In this document: one piece after another, positions 7,929-17,960 of the stretch
Numbering within the stretch: the stretch's first letter is position 1
Layout of the letters: the number at the start of each line of letters is the position of its first letter
NCBI RefSeq assembly: GCF_943192915.1
Contig: NZ_CALPCD010000003.1
Location: 1 to 64,000 of the forward strand
Source: Anaerotardibacter muris
GTDB taxonomy: Bacteria; Actinomycetota; Coriobacteriia; Coriobacteriales; Eggerthellaceae
Reading direction: 5' to 3'
Length of the DNA: 64,000 bases
Program-made: the position numbers and the translations under genes
Notes under the pieces: model-generated
What the model was told of the DNA's origin: nothing
Seen by the model: only the letters and a program-made list of their open reading frames with translations
The model's database searches: none

Positions 7929-8933
7929 GTGAGTGAAATGATAACCATTGCCGTAGATGCTATCGGTGGAGACTTCGGCGCGCCTGTGGTGCTCGAAGGC
8001 GTAGCCCAGGCACTAGCTGAAGACCCGAACCTTCAGGTGATCGTTTGCGGCCCTGAAGATTCTGTGGTGCCCTTCGCCAAGGATCACGACCGTTGTATCG
8101 CGCAGGTGTGCACTGAAGAGATCGCAATGGATGAACATCCAGCCCAGGCCGTTCGCAAGAAGAAGGATTCTAGCATCGTGGTGGGTTGTCGCCTCGTGAA
8201 GGAAGGCACTGCCCAAGGCTTTTTCTCGGCTGGCTCCACTGGCGCCTGCCTTACTGCTGCTACATTGGTCATGGGCCGCATCAAGGGCGTCATGCGCCCT
8301 GCTATCGCAACCATCATCCCGTCTCCTGCTAAACCAGTGGTCATGTGCGATGTGGGCGCCAACGCTGATTGCAAGCCGGCCTATCTGGTGCAGTTTGCTC
8401 AAATGGCATCGGTCTATGCTGAACAGGTCATCGGTATCGATGATCCTTCGGTAGCGCTGCTCAATATCGGCAGCGAAGACACCAAGGGCTCGCAATTCTC
8501 GCAGGAAAGCTTCGCACTGCTCAAAGAATCCGTGCCGAACTTCATCGGTAACAAGGAAGGGTGCGACATCCTTCCTGCTGGGGCAGATGTGTTCGTTACC
8601 GACGGCTTCACGGGAAATGTTTGCCTGAAGACCATCGAAGGCACTTCGAGGACGCTGCTCGCTGAACTCAAGAAGATCATGATGAAGGATCTGAAGACCA
8701 AGCTTGCTGCACTTTGCCTCAAGAGTGGTCTGGCCAACCTGAAGGAATCGATCGACCCCGACACGTACGGTGGTGCACCGCTGCTCGGTGTGGATGGCGC
8801 ATGTCTCATCGGCCATGGCTCTTCAAGCTCGACCGCTATCAAGAACGGTATCGCCATGACCGCAAAGACGGTTCGTTTGGATGTTTCAGGAATAATTGCC
8901 CGCACTGTTAAAAAAGACGAGCAGCTCGGGTAA
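7929..8933 (+). CDS. plsX: Phosphate acyltransferase PlsX
   Basis: A 334-residue soluble or peripheral enzyme converting acyl-ACP to acyl-phosphate, the donor for PlsY in phospholipid synthesis. It begins with the family signature ITIAVDAIGGDFGAPVVLEG, and later shows GFFSAGSTGACL and a C-terminal GAPLLGVDGACLIGHGSSS. GTG at 7929 is listed; ATG at 7938 is an alternative start giving MITIAVDA. The fabD, fabG and acpP genes that often follow plsX are absent here, and rnc comes next. Confidence 0.95.
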   Translation: MSEMITIAVDAIGGDFGAPVVLEGVAQALAEDPNLQVIVCGPEDSVVPFAKDHDRCIAQVCTEEIAMDEHPAQAVRKKKDSSIVVGCRLVKEGTAQGFFSAGSTGACLTAATLVMGRIKGVMRPAIATIIPSPAKPVVMCDVGANADCKPAYLVQFAQMASVYAEQVIGIDDPSVALLNIGSEDTKGSQFSQESFALLKESVPNFIGNKEGCDILPAGADVFVTDGFTGNVCLKTIEGTSRTLLAELKKIMMKDLKTKLAALCLKSGLANLKESIDPDTYGGAPLLGVDGACLIGHGSSSSTAIKNGIAMTAKTVRLDVSGIIARTVKKDEQLG

Positions 8934-8975
8934 ACTTAATCTGTTTGTCCACATGAGCATGAATAAGGAATGCGC

Positions 8976-9797
8976 TTGAGCAATGTTGAGGAACATAGGG
9001 AGCTCTTGACTCGTGTCGAGCAGTCGCTCGGCTATGAATTCAAGGACCCCACGCTCTTGCTGGCAGCGCTCACGCATCCTTCAGCAGCTGAAGGTCGCTC
9101 GCTCTCAGATTCGTATGAGCGCCTTGAATTTTTAGGCGATAGCATCCTTGGAGCTATCGTGGCTGACCGTGCTTTTCATGCGTTCCAAAACGTTGACGAA
9201 GGTGGTCTCACGCGTATCAAGGTGGCGCTCGTTTCGGGTGCATCCCTGTCCAAGACCGCTGACGAACTTGGTTTCGCTGATTTCATCATCTTCGGTTCTT
9301 CTGAGACCGGTACGGGCAAACGAGGGCTCCACTCAGCGCTTGAGAACGTCTATGAATCCATCGTTGCGGCACTCTATCTTGATGGTGGTTGGCAGGCAGC
9401 ATGCGATTTCGTCGATCGCACGCTCGTTGTGAAGATGAATATCGACATGGCACGCGAACCGGAGAACCCCAAGAGCGTGCTGCAGGAAAAACTGCAAGAA
9501 GACGGCATCACGCCAACGTATCGCTTGGTCGAGACCCAGGGCCCGCCCCATAATCGCACCTTCATCACGCAGGTGTTCGTAGGGGTGAATTCGCTTGCAA
9601 AGGGCGTGGGTCGAACCAAGAAGGAATCAGAGAGCAATGCCGCCGAATCGGCTCTGAAAGCGCTCACGTCGTTCTTCGATGCGAAGGATTCGAAGGACAA
9701 GAAGCGTCAGGCCGATGCTAAGGCAGCAGTGAAGGCTGCCAAAGCGGAAGAGAAGGCTCGTCGTAGGGCTGAAAACGCGCGAAAGAAAAAGCAATAA
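8976..9797 (+). CDS. rnc: Ribonuclease III
   Basis: A double-strand-specific endoribonuclease for rRNA and mRNA processing. The catalytic signature ERLEFLGDS is at 48-56, and a second acidic cluster (ALENVYESIVAALYLDGG) follows. A dsRNA-binding domain occupies roughly 163-232. The last ~35 residues are an unusual Lys/Arg/Ala-rich tail, perhaps a helical RNA-binding extension. The TTG start at 8976 is preferred because AAGGA lies 6 bases upstream; the ATG at 8970 touches that ribosome site. Next to smc, as in Bacillus and mycobacteria. Confidence 0.95.
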   Translation: MSNVEEHRELLTRVEQSLGYEFKDPTLLLAALTHPSAAEGRSLSDSYERLEFLGDSILGAIVADRAFHAFQNVDEGGLTRIKVALVSGASLSKTADELGFADFIIFGSSETGTGKRGLHSALENVYESIVAALYLDGGWQAACDFVDRTLVVKMNIDMAREPENPKSVLQEKLQEDGITPTYRLVETQGPPHNRTFITQVFVGVNSLAKGVGRTKKESESNAAESALKALTSFFDAKDSKDKKRQADAKAAVKAAKAEEKARRRAENARKKKQ

Positions 9798-9807
9798 GGG
9801 GCTTTGA

Positions 9808-12800
9808 GTGTATCTTAAGTCGTTGAATTTGAAAGGATTCAAGTCCTTTGCTGACCGTACGGTCATGCGCTTCGAACCAGGACTTGCTGCTATCGTCGGT
9901 CCGAACGGGTCGGGCAAATCGAATATCTCTGACGCGGTCTTGTGGGTGCTGGGCGAGCGCAATGCGAAGAGCTTGCGCGGTCAGTCCATGGAAGATGTCA
10001 TCTTCTCGGGCTCTTCGGCGCGAAAGCCCGTGGGCGTGGCAGAAGTTGAGCTGGTGTTGGACAATTCCGATGGCACGCTCCCTGTTGATTTCTCTGAAGT
10101 TTCCATTGGCCGCCGCATGTATCGCAACGGTGAGAGCGAATACCTCATCAATGGCGCGTTGGTGCGCCGTATGGACGTGCTCGATATCCTGCATGATAGC
10201 GGTCTGGGTTCTGGCACGAATTCTATCATCTCTCAGGGTAACCTCGATTCAATCCTGTCTTCACGCCCCGAAGATCGTCGTGAATTGATCGAGGAAGCTG
10301 CAGGCATTCTGAAGCACAAGGAACGTCGCAAGAAGAGCGAGCGCAAGCTTGCCCAGATGGATGCTCATCTGGCACGCGTGAACGACATCACTGCTGAAGT
10401 CGAGCGTCAACTGAAGCCGCTCGAACGCAAGGCGAAGAAGGCGATCACGTACAAGCAGCTCAACGAAGAATATCAGAAATACCGTCTGGACCTTGCTGTC
10501 GATGACTTGCGCACGCTCCAGGGTAGATGGAACAACATCCTCGAACGCGAGACCGAAAGTCAGAAACAGGCGAATGCGGCACTGGCTACGCTCACCGAAG
10601 CTGAGAAGCAGCATGATGAACTGCAGAACCAGTTGCGTGTTCGCGGCGAGAGCGAATCAGCACTTGGTCAGGACTATCAACGTGCTCGCAAGGTCTCTGA
10701 GGACATCAACTCCCAGTGCTTGGTGTTGCGCGAACGACGTAAGGCCTATGAGCAGGAGCTTGACCGCGGCGTGCGCTCCTTCGAGAATGAGAAGATCCAA
10801 GCTGGTCGTGCCCGCCAAGGACTGGTCGAGCTCACCGAACAGTTCGAAGAAGTAGAGAAGAACTACAAGGCTGCTGTTTCGCGTCTTCAGAACGTGGAAG
10901 AGAATTACAACCGCCAGGTTAGCGAACGCAACGACATGAGCAAGCAGCTCGATACGGTCTTGGCCGAGCAGCGCTCGCTCACGTATCGTACTGAGACCAT
11001 CCAGGGTACGCTCGATTCCTTGAAGGAAGAGCTTCACGATGCTCAGGTGAATTCTCAGGTGGCCGATGCGCAGGTGGCCGACTCGCAGAGTCGCCTGACC
11101 GCGCTCGAGCAGAAGTGCACGAACTTGCAGCTGCAAGTCGATAATCTTGATGGTGCGCTGCTTGAAGCTGAGCAGGCAGAGCAAGAAGCTCGCGAGGCAC
11201 TGAACACGGCGCTGCGCAACCGAGAGACCACGCGTGAGGAAATGGATGAGGTTCGTGAAACGCTCACGCAGGTGAGCGCTCAGCGTAAGGCCCTTGAAGA
11301 ACTAGAGCGTGCGAACGAGGCGTCGAATCCTGTGCTCTCTTGGCTCATGGATGACGAACGTGACCTTGGTTCGTGGCGTGCGCTCACTCACGAGATCACC
11401 GTTCCGGGAGATCTGGATATGGTGGTTGAAGAGCTGCTCGGGTCGAACATGCATGGCTTGTTCGTTGAGGACATGGAGAGCGTGAAGCACTTCTTCGCAC
11501 AGCTGGATGCCAGTGGCGAAACAGGTGATGTGGTCCTGTTGCCCGAAAAGGCCATGATCAACATCCCCACCGATGAAGCCTTCGATAGGGAAGAGCACGC
11601 CCATCGCTTGCTCGACCAGATCGAATTCTCGCCCACTTATCGCCAGGGTTTCGAAACCCTGCTCGGACGTGTGTATCTATACGACTCCAGCAACGAACTG
11701 TTCGAAGTATGGAATCGCGCCCCAAAGGGTATCACGTTGGTCAGTCGTGATGGCTGTATCGTGGATACGAACGGTCGTGCGCGCTTCTTCCGCAAGTCCG
11801 AAGAAGATCGCGCCAACAGTGCGCTCATGCGTCGCCGCAATCTTACCGACCTTCGCAAGCAGGAATCCAAGCTCACCGATCAGCTTGCCTCTATTCGCGA
11901 ATCCTATGATGCGCTGGAGAATTCCCTGAAAGAACTCCAGGTCACTTCATTGCAGTCTTCTGAAAAGACCGCGACCGTCCGTGGTCAGCGCGAGTCCACT
12001 TCGAAGGACCTTGAGAGTGAACGCTCAACGCTTGCGATGCTGCGCGAGAGCCACGAGAAGCTCATCGCAGAACAGCAGCGATATCATACCTACCTCGATC
12101 AGGCTCAACCCGATTCGGATAAGCTCAAGGAAGAGCTCGCTGAAGTGCAAGTTCAGCTCCAGGATAACAAGAAGCAGGTCGATGAGATGCGCAAGCGTCT
12201 TGGTCCTGTGCAGAATCAAGTCATCACGCTTGGTGAAGAGCTCTCCGATGCGCGTTTGGAGAAAGCAAGGCTTCAGGAAGCGTATGCTTATAACGAACGC
12301 ATGGTCGCATCGCGTAAGCAAGAGATTCACAACCTAGAGGTGCGTTCGCGCACTTCAGAGGCGCGTTTCAATACGCTCAAAGGGGCATCGGCGCGTGTCG
12401 AACCACTGGTGAAGACCTTGGAGCTACTCCATGAATCCATCCAGCATCGTGTCACCGATCTTGAGCTGAAGACGCGCAAGACCCAGGAATCGTCCCAAGA
12501 GCTGCATCAGCAGATCTCGGCAGCAACTCAGCGTGTGCGCGAGCTGCGCCAAGCGGTCGATGGGTACAATGCGGCTTCGAGCGAGATCCGCGTGGAGAAG
12601 AGCCGCTTGGAGATCATGGTCGATGCTGCTATCCAAGCCATCATCGAAGAATGCGATACGCCGCTCGAAACAGCCTTGGCGCTTCCCAAGATCGAAGATC
12701 GCGCAACCTGCGAGCAAGAGGCCGAACGTCTAGCCCGTCGCATCAAGAACTTGGGTACGGTGAACCCTGATGCTGCGATCGAGTTCGAACAGGTCAACGA

Positions 12801-13368
12801 GCGCTATAATTATCTGCTCTCGCAGCTGCAAGATATGCGCACCGCCCGCGGCGCACTCAGCCGCATCGTCTCGTTGATCGATGAACGCATGAAGGACGAC
12901 TTCGTGAAGACCTTCGAACAGGTGAACGCCAATTTCTCAGAGATCTTCGCTACCTTATTCCCGGGTGGTCAGGCGCATCTCTCGCTCGTCGATCCTGATG
13001 ATCTTGAGAACACGGGCGTGGATGTGAACGCGCAGCCAGTAGGCAAGACGGTCAAGAAGATGTCGCTGCTCTCAGGTGGCGAGAAATCGATGACGGCAAT
13101 GGCGCTGCTCTTCGCGGTCTATCGCATCCGTCAGACTCCGTTCTATATCCTCGACGAGATCGAGGCTGCGCTCGACGACTCGAATCTGCGCCGCCTTATG
13201 AATTATCTTGCTACCGTGCGCAACGACGCACAATTCATCATGATCACGCATCAACGCCGTACCATGGAATCAGCCGACATCCTCTATGGTGTGTCCATGC
13301 AGGCTGACGGCGTTACGAAGGTCTTGAGCCAGCGCATCGATCAAGCGCGCTCCAAGGAGGACGAATAA
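9808..13368 (+). CDS. smc: Chromosome segregation protein SMC
   Basis: A 1186-residue SMC ATPase that compacts and segregates the chromosome with ScpA/ScpB. Walker A GPNGSGKS is at 31-38, followed by a long coiled coil. A hinge lies in the middle (about 500-670, with the region LDMVVEELLGSNMHGLFVED), then a return coiled coil. The ABC signature LSGGEKS is at 1088-1094 with Walker B YILDEIEAALDD just after. The length is normal. GTG start with AAGGGGC upstream. Its stop overlaps the ftsY start (TAATG). Confidence 0.97.
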   Translation: MYLKSLNLKGFKSFADRTVMRFEPGLAAIVGPNGSGKSNISDAVLWVLGERNAKSLRGQSMEDVIFSGSSARKPVGVAEVELVLDNSDGTLPVDFSEVSIGRRMYRNGESEYLINGALVRRMDVLDILHDSGLGSGTNSIISQGNLDSILSSRPEDRRELIEEAAGILKHKERRKKSERKLAQMDAHLARVNDITAEVERQLKPLERKAKKAITYKQLNEEYQKYRLDLAVDDLRTLQGRWNNILERETESQKQANAALATLTEAEKQHDELQNQLRVRGESESALGQDYQRARKVSEDINSQCLVLRERRKAYEQELDRGVRSFENEKIQAGRARQGLVELTEQFEEVEKNYKAAVSRLQNVEENYNRQVSERNDMSKQLDTVLAEQRSLTYRTETIQGTLDSLKEELHDAQVNSQVADAQVADSQSRLTALEQKCTNLQLQVDNLDGALLEAEQAEQEAREALNTALRNRETTREEMDEVRETLTQVSAQRKALEELERANEASNPVLSWLMDDERDLGSWRALTHEITVPGDLDMVVEELLGSNMHGLFVEDMESVKHFFAQLDASGETGDVVLLPEKAMINIPTDEAFDREEHAHRLLDQIEFSPTYRQGFETLLGRVYLYDSSNELFEVWNRAPKGITLVSRDGCIVDTNGRARFFRKSEEDRANSALMRRRNLTDLRKQESKLTDQLASIRESYDALENSLKELQVTSLQSSEKTATVRGQRESTSKDLESERSTLAMLRESHEKLIAEQQRYHTYLDQAQPDSDKLKEELAEVQVQLQDNKKQVDEMRKRLGPVQNQVITLGEELSDARLEKARLQEAYAYNERMVASRKQEIHNLEVRSRTSEARFNTLKGASARVEPLVKTLELLHESIQHRVTDLELKTRKTQESSQELHQQISAATQRVRELRQAVDGYNAASSEIRVEKSRLEIMVDAAIQAIIEECDTPLETALALPKIEDRATCEQEAERLARRIKNLGTVNPDAAIEFEQVNERYNYLLSQLQDMRTARGALSRIVSLIDERMKDDFVKTFEQVNANFSEIFATLFPGGQAHLSLVDPDDLENTGVDVNAQPVGKTVKKMSLLSGGEKSMTAMALLFAVYRIRQTPFYILDEIEAALDDSNLRRLMNYLATVRNDAQFIMITHQRRTMESADILYGVSMQADGVTKVLSQRIDQARSKEDE

Positions 13369-14285
13369 TGGGTTTCTTTTCCAAGATCTCAGATGGCCTC
13401 AATCGCTCCCGCGACAAGTTCAAGGAGTCGATGAATGTCCTGCTCGACCGCGGGCCGGATGTTGACGAGGAATTTTGGGATGAGCTCGAAGAGACGCTCA
13501 TCCTGAGCGACTTCGGAGCACCCGCGGCCGATGCCATCGTTGAAGAGCTGCGCGATGAAGCTACGCGCAAGGCGCTTCCTGATGCGTATGCGGTGCTCGA
13601 TCTTTTGGCAGAGAAGATCGCAGACCAGTTCATCGAGGTGGATGGTTCGATCTTCGATGATGAAGCAGTGGTGTTGTTCGTGGGCGTTAATGGCTCTGGC
13701 AAGACCACCACGGTGGGCAAGCTCGCTGCTGAAGCTCACAGCAAGGGGCGAAAGGTGCTCTTGGGCAGTGCTGATACGTTTCGTGCGGCTGCTATCGAAC
13801 AGCTGGAAGTGTGGGCGGATCGCGCCGATGTCGAGATCGTGAGCCGCGAGCGCGGTGCCGATCCAGCCAGCGTCTGCTATGAGACGCTCGAGCGTGCTGA
13901 AAAGAATGGCTCCGATCTGGTCCTGATCGATACAGCGGGCCGTCTGCATACTTCTGATGATCTTATGCGCGAGCTGAAGAAGGTCGTTGATGTAGTGCGC
14001 AAGCGCTCGGAATTGCCAGTCTATACGCTGCTCGTCATCGATGCCACCACAGGCCAGAACGGCCTACAGCAGGCACGCGAATTCAACAAGGCACTCGACT
14101 TGGACGGCATCATCGTTACCAAGCTCGATGGCACTGCTAAAGGTGGCATCTCGGTCGCTATCGCCCATGAATTGGAACTGCCGCTCTATAAGATCGGAGT
14201 AGGAGAGAGCGTGGATGACCTGCAAGATTTCGATGCCCTCGATTTCGCAAACGCACTGATCGGAGAATTACGCGATGCTGGATAG
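13368..14285 (+). CDS. ftsY: Signal recognition particle receptor FtsY
   Basis: The SRP receptor GTPase, 305 residues, that docks ribosome-SRP complexes at the membrane. It has a short N domain and a G domain with P-loop [10 protein letters not shown] at 106-115, [19 protein letters not shown] and [10 protein letters not shown]. It lacks the long acidic A domain of E. coli FtsY, which is usual for Gram-positives. It overlaps smc by one base and ffh by 11 bases, so the three genes form a tight unit and FtsY and Ffh are made together. Confidence 0.96.
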   Translation: MGFFSKISDGLNRSRDKFKESMNVLLDRGPDVDEEFWDELEETLILSDFGAPAADAIVEELRDEATRKALPDAYAVLDLLAEKIADQFIEVDGSIFDDEAVVLFVGVNGSGKTTTVGKLAAEAHSKGRKVLLGSADTFRAAAIEQLEVWADRADVEIVSRERGADPASVCYETLERAEKNGSDLVLIDTAGRLHTSDDLMRELKKVVDVVRKRSELPVYTLLVIDATTGQNGLQQAREFNKALDLDGIIVTKLDGTAKGGISVAIAHELELPLYKIGVGESVDDLQDFDALDFANALIGELRDAG

Positions 14286-15690
14286 TCTTTCAGATAAACT
14301 ACAATCCATCTTCTCGGGCCTGCGCTCGAAAGGTCGCCTTACCGAAGAAGATATCAATTCCGCTATGCGTGAGATCCGCATGGCTCTGCTCGAAGCGGAC
14401 GTCAACTTCAAAGTGGTCAAGCAATTCATCAAGACCACCAAGGAACGCTGTCTTGATGCAGAGATCCTCGATTCGCTCACACCTGGCCAAAATGTTGTCA
14501 AGGTGGTGCTCGAAGAACTGACCGTGCTGCTGGGCGGGGAAGACTCCGAGCTCAAGCTCTCTTCGCGCATCCCTAACGTCATCATGCTGGTTGGCTTGCA
14601 GGGCTCTGGTAAGACCACTGCTGCTGCGAAGCTCGCTTACTTGCTGAAGAAGCAGAATCACAATCCGCTCCTTGTTGCCTGCGACGTGTATCGTCCCGCT
14701 GCGGCTGATCAGCTCCAAACGCTTGGTGAAGAGATCGGCGTGCGTGTTTATCGCGGCGAAGGCAAGGATCCTGTGAAGATCGCGAAAGAAGGCGTTCGCG
14801 ATGCGGTCGATTCTTTGCGCGATGTGGTCATCATCGACACGGCGGGTCGTTTGCATGTCGACGAAGAGATGATGGATGAAGCCAAGAACATTCGCGATGC
14901 GGTGAACCCCGATGAGATCTTGATGGTCGTCGATGCGATGACCGGTCAGGATGTGGTGAATGTGGCATCGGCCTTTGCTGAACAGGTCGATTTCGATGGT
15001 GTCATCATGTCCAAGATGGACGGCGATGCTCGTGGTGGTGGTGCGCTTTCCATCAAGCAGGTCACTGGCAAGCCCATCAAGTTCATCTCCATGGGCGAAA
15101 AACCTGACTCGCTCGAAGAATTCCATCCCGACCGCATGGCTAAGCGCATCCTTGGCATGGGTGACGTGGTCAGCCTTATCGAGGCGGCTTCCCAGATCCA
15201 CGCCGAAGAGCTCGAGGCTGAAGAGACCGAGCGCATGCTGCGCGCAGACTTGAACTTGAACGACTTCCTTACCATCAACAAGCAGGTGCGCAAGATCGGC
15301 GGTGTGCAGAAGCTGGTGGCGGCGCTCCCTGGTGGCGACAAGGCCCTGAAAGAGGGCACCGTGAATGAGAATGCGCTTGACGATATGGAAGTGATCATCA
15401 ATTCCATGACCAAAGAAGAGCGCGAGCGCCCGCAGGTGCTCAACGGTTCACGCCGCGCACGTGTCGCGGCTGGTGCTGGTGTTTCGGTCACGCAGGTCAA
15501 TCAGATGATGAAGCGCTACAACGATACGCGCAAGATGATGAAGCAGGTCATGGCCCAACAAGAGCTCGATGCGGTCTCGCGCAAGGGCAAGAAGGGCAAG
15601 AAGAAGCGCAAGCGTCGCGGCGGCATCCCTGGTATGGGCGGGCTCGGCATGGGAGACCTCAAGCGCCTTCAAGAGATGATCGACCAATAA
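14275..15690 (+). CDS. ffh: Signal recognition particle protein Ffh
   Basis: The SRP54-type GTPase, 471 residues. The NG domain has P-loop GLQGSGKTT at 107-115, DVYRPAAADQL, DTAGRLHVDE and SKMDGDARGG. The methionine-rich M domain covers about 300-471, ending in a KKGKKKRKRRGG stretch and PGMGGLGMGD, which bind SRP RNA and signal peptides. The SRP RNA gene was not found in this window. The gene overlaps ftsY in another frame. A repeat element begins directly after the stop codon. Confidence 0.97.
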   Translation: MLDSLSDKLQSIFSGLRSKGRLTEEDINSAMREIRMALLEADVNFKVVKQFIKTTKERCLDAEILDSLTPGQNVVKVVLEELTVLLGGEDSELKLSSRIPNVIMLVGLQGSGKTTAAAKLAYLLKKQNHNPLLVACDVYRPAAADQLQTLGEEIGVRVYRGEGKDPVKIAKEGVRDAVDSLRDVVIIDTAGRLHVDEEMMDEAKNIRDAVNPDEILMVVDAMTGQDVVNVASAFAEQVDFDGVIMSKMDGDARGGGALSIKQVTGKPIKFISMGEKPDSLEEFHPDRMAKRILGMGDVVSLIEAASQIHAEELEAEETERMLRADLNLNDFLTINKQVRKIGGVQKLVAALPGGDKALKEGTVNENALDDMEVIINSMTKEERERPQVLNGSRRARVAAGAGVSVTQVNQMMKRYNDTRKMMKQVMAQQELDAVSRKGKKGKKKRKRRGGIPGMGGLGMGDLKRLQEMIDQ

Positions 15691-15737
15691 CGGGGACGGG
15701 TTCAAATCTGTCCCGGACACTTTGGGGACAGGTTCAG
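15691..15737. repeat. GGGGACAG/CTGTCCC intergenic repeat, copy A
   Basis: It begins at the first base after the ffh stop. GGGGACGGGTTCAAA is followed by CTGTCCC (709-715), which pairs with GGGACAG (725-731). It shares the blocks TGTCCCGGAC and CTTTGGGGACAG with the copies near 49551 and 60278. Confidence 0.8.
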
Positions 15738-15814
15738 GCGTCCGAACAGACGATCGCGCAAAAGCAAGCAACCCCAGTGGTTTCTCTTTGCCAGCCGTTC
15801 GGGTTTTTCGCTGC

Positions 15815-15843
15815 TTGCAAAAGCGCACGCTTCACCCTATTAT
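15815..15843 (+). promoter_or_regulatory. Putative promoter of the rpsP operon
   Basis: TTGCAA (15815-15820), exactly 17 bases, TATTAT (15838-15843). It lies 63 bases before rpsP and after the repeat element, so rpsP-khpA-rimM-trmD probably has its own transcript. Confidence 0.65.
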
Positions 15844-15906
15844 TGGTAATTGCTGTTTTCTCAGGCAACTGAGTTGAGTATAAAATGTAAAAAGGAGTTC
15901 ACCTTC

Positions 15907-16152
15907 ATGGCAGTAAAAATTCGTCTCGCACGTCATGGCGCACACAAGGCACCTTACTACCGTATCGTCGTTGCAGATTCTCGCGCACGTCGCGATGGTC
16001 GTTATATCGAGCAGGTTGGCACCTACAACCCACTCACCGATCCTAAGCAGGTCACCATGGATCTTGAGAAGATCGATCAGTGGATCGCTCAGGGTGCAAA
16101 GCCCACTGAGACTGTCGAGCGTCTTATCAAAGATCAGCGTCAGAACGGCTAA
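15907..16152 (+). CDS. rpsP: 30S ribosomal protein S16
   Basis: An 81-residue basic protein with the S16 pattern [20 protein letters not shown] then [20 protein letters not shown]. It is a structural protein of the small subunit. The ATG at 15907 is set by AAAGGAG upstream and the conserved MAVKIRL start. It leads the conserved run rpsP-khpA-rimM-trmD. Confidence 0.97.
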   Translation: MAVKIRLARHGAHKAPYYRIVVADSRARRDGRYIEQVGTYNPLTDPKQVTMDLEKIDQWIAQGAKPTETVERLIKDQRQNG

Positions 16153-16154
16153 AC

Positions 16155-16409
16155 ATGTCTGATTCCAATACCAACATCGCTGGTCTTGTTGAAGAATTGG
16201 TCACACCACTGGTCGAGTTTCCTGATGAAGTGGTAACCACCACTACGGAGACCGAAGACGGCTCTACCCTCATCGAGGTCCAGGTCAATCCTGAAGACGT
16301 GGGTCGTGTCATCGGTCGCCAGGGTCGCGTGATCAAATCCATCCGCACGCTGTGTCGCGCTGCGGGTTCCCGCCATGGAATGAACATCGAAGTCGAGCTC
16401 ATCGACTAA
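16155..16409 (+). CDS. khpA: KH-domain RNA-binding protein KhpA
   Basis: An 84-residue single KH domain with the GxxG loop GRQG inside DVGRVIGRQGRVIKSIRTL. KhpA forms a complex with KhpB and binds small RNAs and mRNAs in Gram-positives. The N-terminal 20 residues (with LVEELVTPLVEFPDEV) match the family helix. It begins two bases after rpsP and its stop overlaps the rimM start (TAATG). Confidence 0.93.
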   Translation: MSDSNTNIAGLVEELVTPLVEFPDEVVTTTTETEDGSTLIEVQVNPEDVGRVIGRQGRVIKSIRTLCRAAGSRHGMNIEVELID

Positions 16410-17032
16410 TGAGCGCTTGGGCTAATGTAGCCACCATCGGCAAAGCCAAGAACCTCAAAGGAGGACTTCTCGCCTACGCACGCGAGGGTCTTCCTTTTTT
16501 ATTGGAAGAAGGCTTGGAGGTGGTCTTCGTCCCGCCTGTGCTGAAGGTGCCTCGCATGGGTCGCGTTGTTTCGGCAGTGCCACAAGGAGGGGGCGCTTAC
16601 CTGGTCCACTTCGACACCATCGATTCGATCGATCTTGCTGAAAAGCTTCAGGATCATAGCTGCTTGGTACGTCGTGCTGACGTAGACGAAGAAGCACTCG
16701 AAGGTGCTGCTGACCTGGTAGGATTCGCAGTGCAGCAGATCAGGGGAGAGGTGGTCGGCAAAGTGATCGCCTTGGAGGAGAATCCTGCACATGCCTTGTT
16801 AGTGGTCGAACTTGATACAGCGGAAAGCGAACCAGACGATGAACGATCGCACCGAACCTCGCATCAGCCTATGAGCCAACCCGCGAACGATCCCGCAGGC
16901 AAACCTTCAAGCGAATCTGGATCAGATTCCAGAGTAGCCCGCATCCCACTGGTCGATGCCTTCATCATCGATATCGACCCAGATGAGAACCTTATCACGG
17001 TCGACCTTCCTGAAGGCTTGCTCGACCTTTAG
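16409..17032 (+). CDS. rimM: Ribosome maturation factor RimM
   Basis: A 207-residue 30S assembly factor. The N-terminal RimM beta-barrel starts WANVATIGKAKNLKGGLLAY, and the C-terminal PRC barrel ends with the family's final strand and DLPEGLLDL. Between the PRC strands (about residues 133-182) lies an extra polar, Ser/Pro/Asp-rich stretch not usual for RimM, probably a flexible loop. The ATG at 16409 overlaps the khpA stop, a coupling that fixes this start over in-frame upstream alternatives. Confidence 0.92.
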   Translation: MSAWANVATIGKAKNLKGGLLAYAREGLPFLLEEGLEVVFVPPVLKVPRMGRVVSAVPQGGGAYLVHFDTIDSIDLAEKLQDHSCLVRRADVDEEALEGAADLVGFAVQQIRGEVVGKVIALEENPAHALLVVELDTAESEPDDERSHRTSHQPMSQPANDPAGKPSSESGSDSRVARIPLVDAFIIDIDPDENLITVDLPEGLLDL

Positions 17033-17091
17033 CCCCACCTGCAGGAGCACGCATCCTTGTTATCCCCATCCGCGACCTGAAAGTGAACGCC

Positions 17092-17814
17092 ATGCTCATC
17101 GAAACGCTCTCAGTCTTCCCTCAGTGTTACGACTCGGTCATGAACGAATCGATCATGAAGCGCGCCCAAGAAAAGGGCATCCTTGAGTTTCGTGCTCATG
17201 ACCTGCGTGATTGGACACACGACAAGCATCGCACTACCGACGATGAACCATACGGCGGCGGTCAGGGCCTGGTCATGAAATGCGAACCCATCTTCGAAGC
17301 GACCGACGAACTGTTCGCCGCTGCCCCTGAAAAGCCCTACACTATCTTTCTTTCACCAACAGGGGAGCGTTTCAGTGAAGCGCTCACGCTCGAATTGGCT
17401 CAGAAGGATCACCTCTTCTTCATCTGTGGCCACTACGAAGGTATCGATGAGCGCGCTTATACCCTTGCAGATAAGACCATCTCGCTGGGTGATTATGTCC
17501 TGACCAGTGGTGAACTGGCATCCATGGTGGTCATCGATGCGGTGGTGCGCCGGCTCGATGGCGTGCTCGGCGATGAGGGCAGCTCGGTGGACGAGAGCTT
17601 CTATGATGGGCTGCTCGAATACCCCCAGTACACCCGCCCTGCATCGTATCGTGGCATGGACGTGCCCGAAGTGCTCCTTTCGGGTCATCATAAGAACATC
17701 GAAGCATGGCGTCACGAACAGAGCCTTCTGCGCACCCGCGCTTTGCGCCCTGATCTACTCGAAGCTGCCGACCTTTCGGAGGCTGATCGCTTGTTTTTGA
17801 GCAGTCGATCGTAA
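17092..17814 (+). CDS. trmD: tRNA (guanine(37)-N1)-methyltransferase
   Basis: A 240-residue SPOUT-fold methyltransferase making m1G37, which prevents frameshifting. Motifs include DDEPYGGGQGLVMK, IFLSPTGERF, FICGHYEGIDER and the knot segment ISLGDYVLTSGELA. MLIETLSVFPQ from ATG 17092 aligns best with known TrmD starts; a GTG at 17083 would add three residues and cannot be excluded. rplS, which commonly follows trmD, is missing; lepB comes next. Confidence 0.95.
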   Translation: MLIETLSVFPQCYDSVMNESIMKRAQEKGILEFRAHDLRDWTHDKHRTTDDEPYGGGQGLVMKCEPIFEATDELFAAAPEKPYTIFLSPTGERFSEALTLELAQKDHLFFICGHYEGIDERAYTLADKTISLGDYVLTSGELASMVVIDAVVRRLDGVLGDEGSSVDESFYDGLLEYPQYTRPASYRGMDVPEVLLSGHHKNIEAWRHEQSLLRTRALRPDLLEAADLSEADRLFLSSRS

Positions 17815-17960
17815 CCATCTGCGTACACTTCGCATTTGCCTGTTTCGCCCGCGCCAAACTTTGTTTAATATAGAAGCATCATCGCTTGCGCACCGTATTC
17901 GGTTGTCTGGACCGCTCGTGTTGCGCGACCCGCTAACACATGAACCAAGGAAGGAAGACC

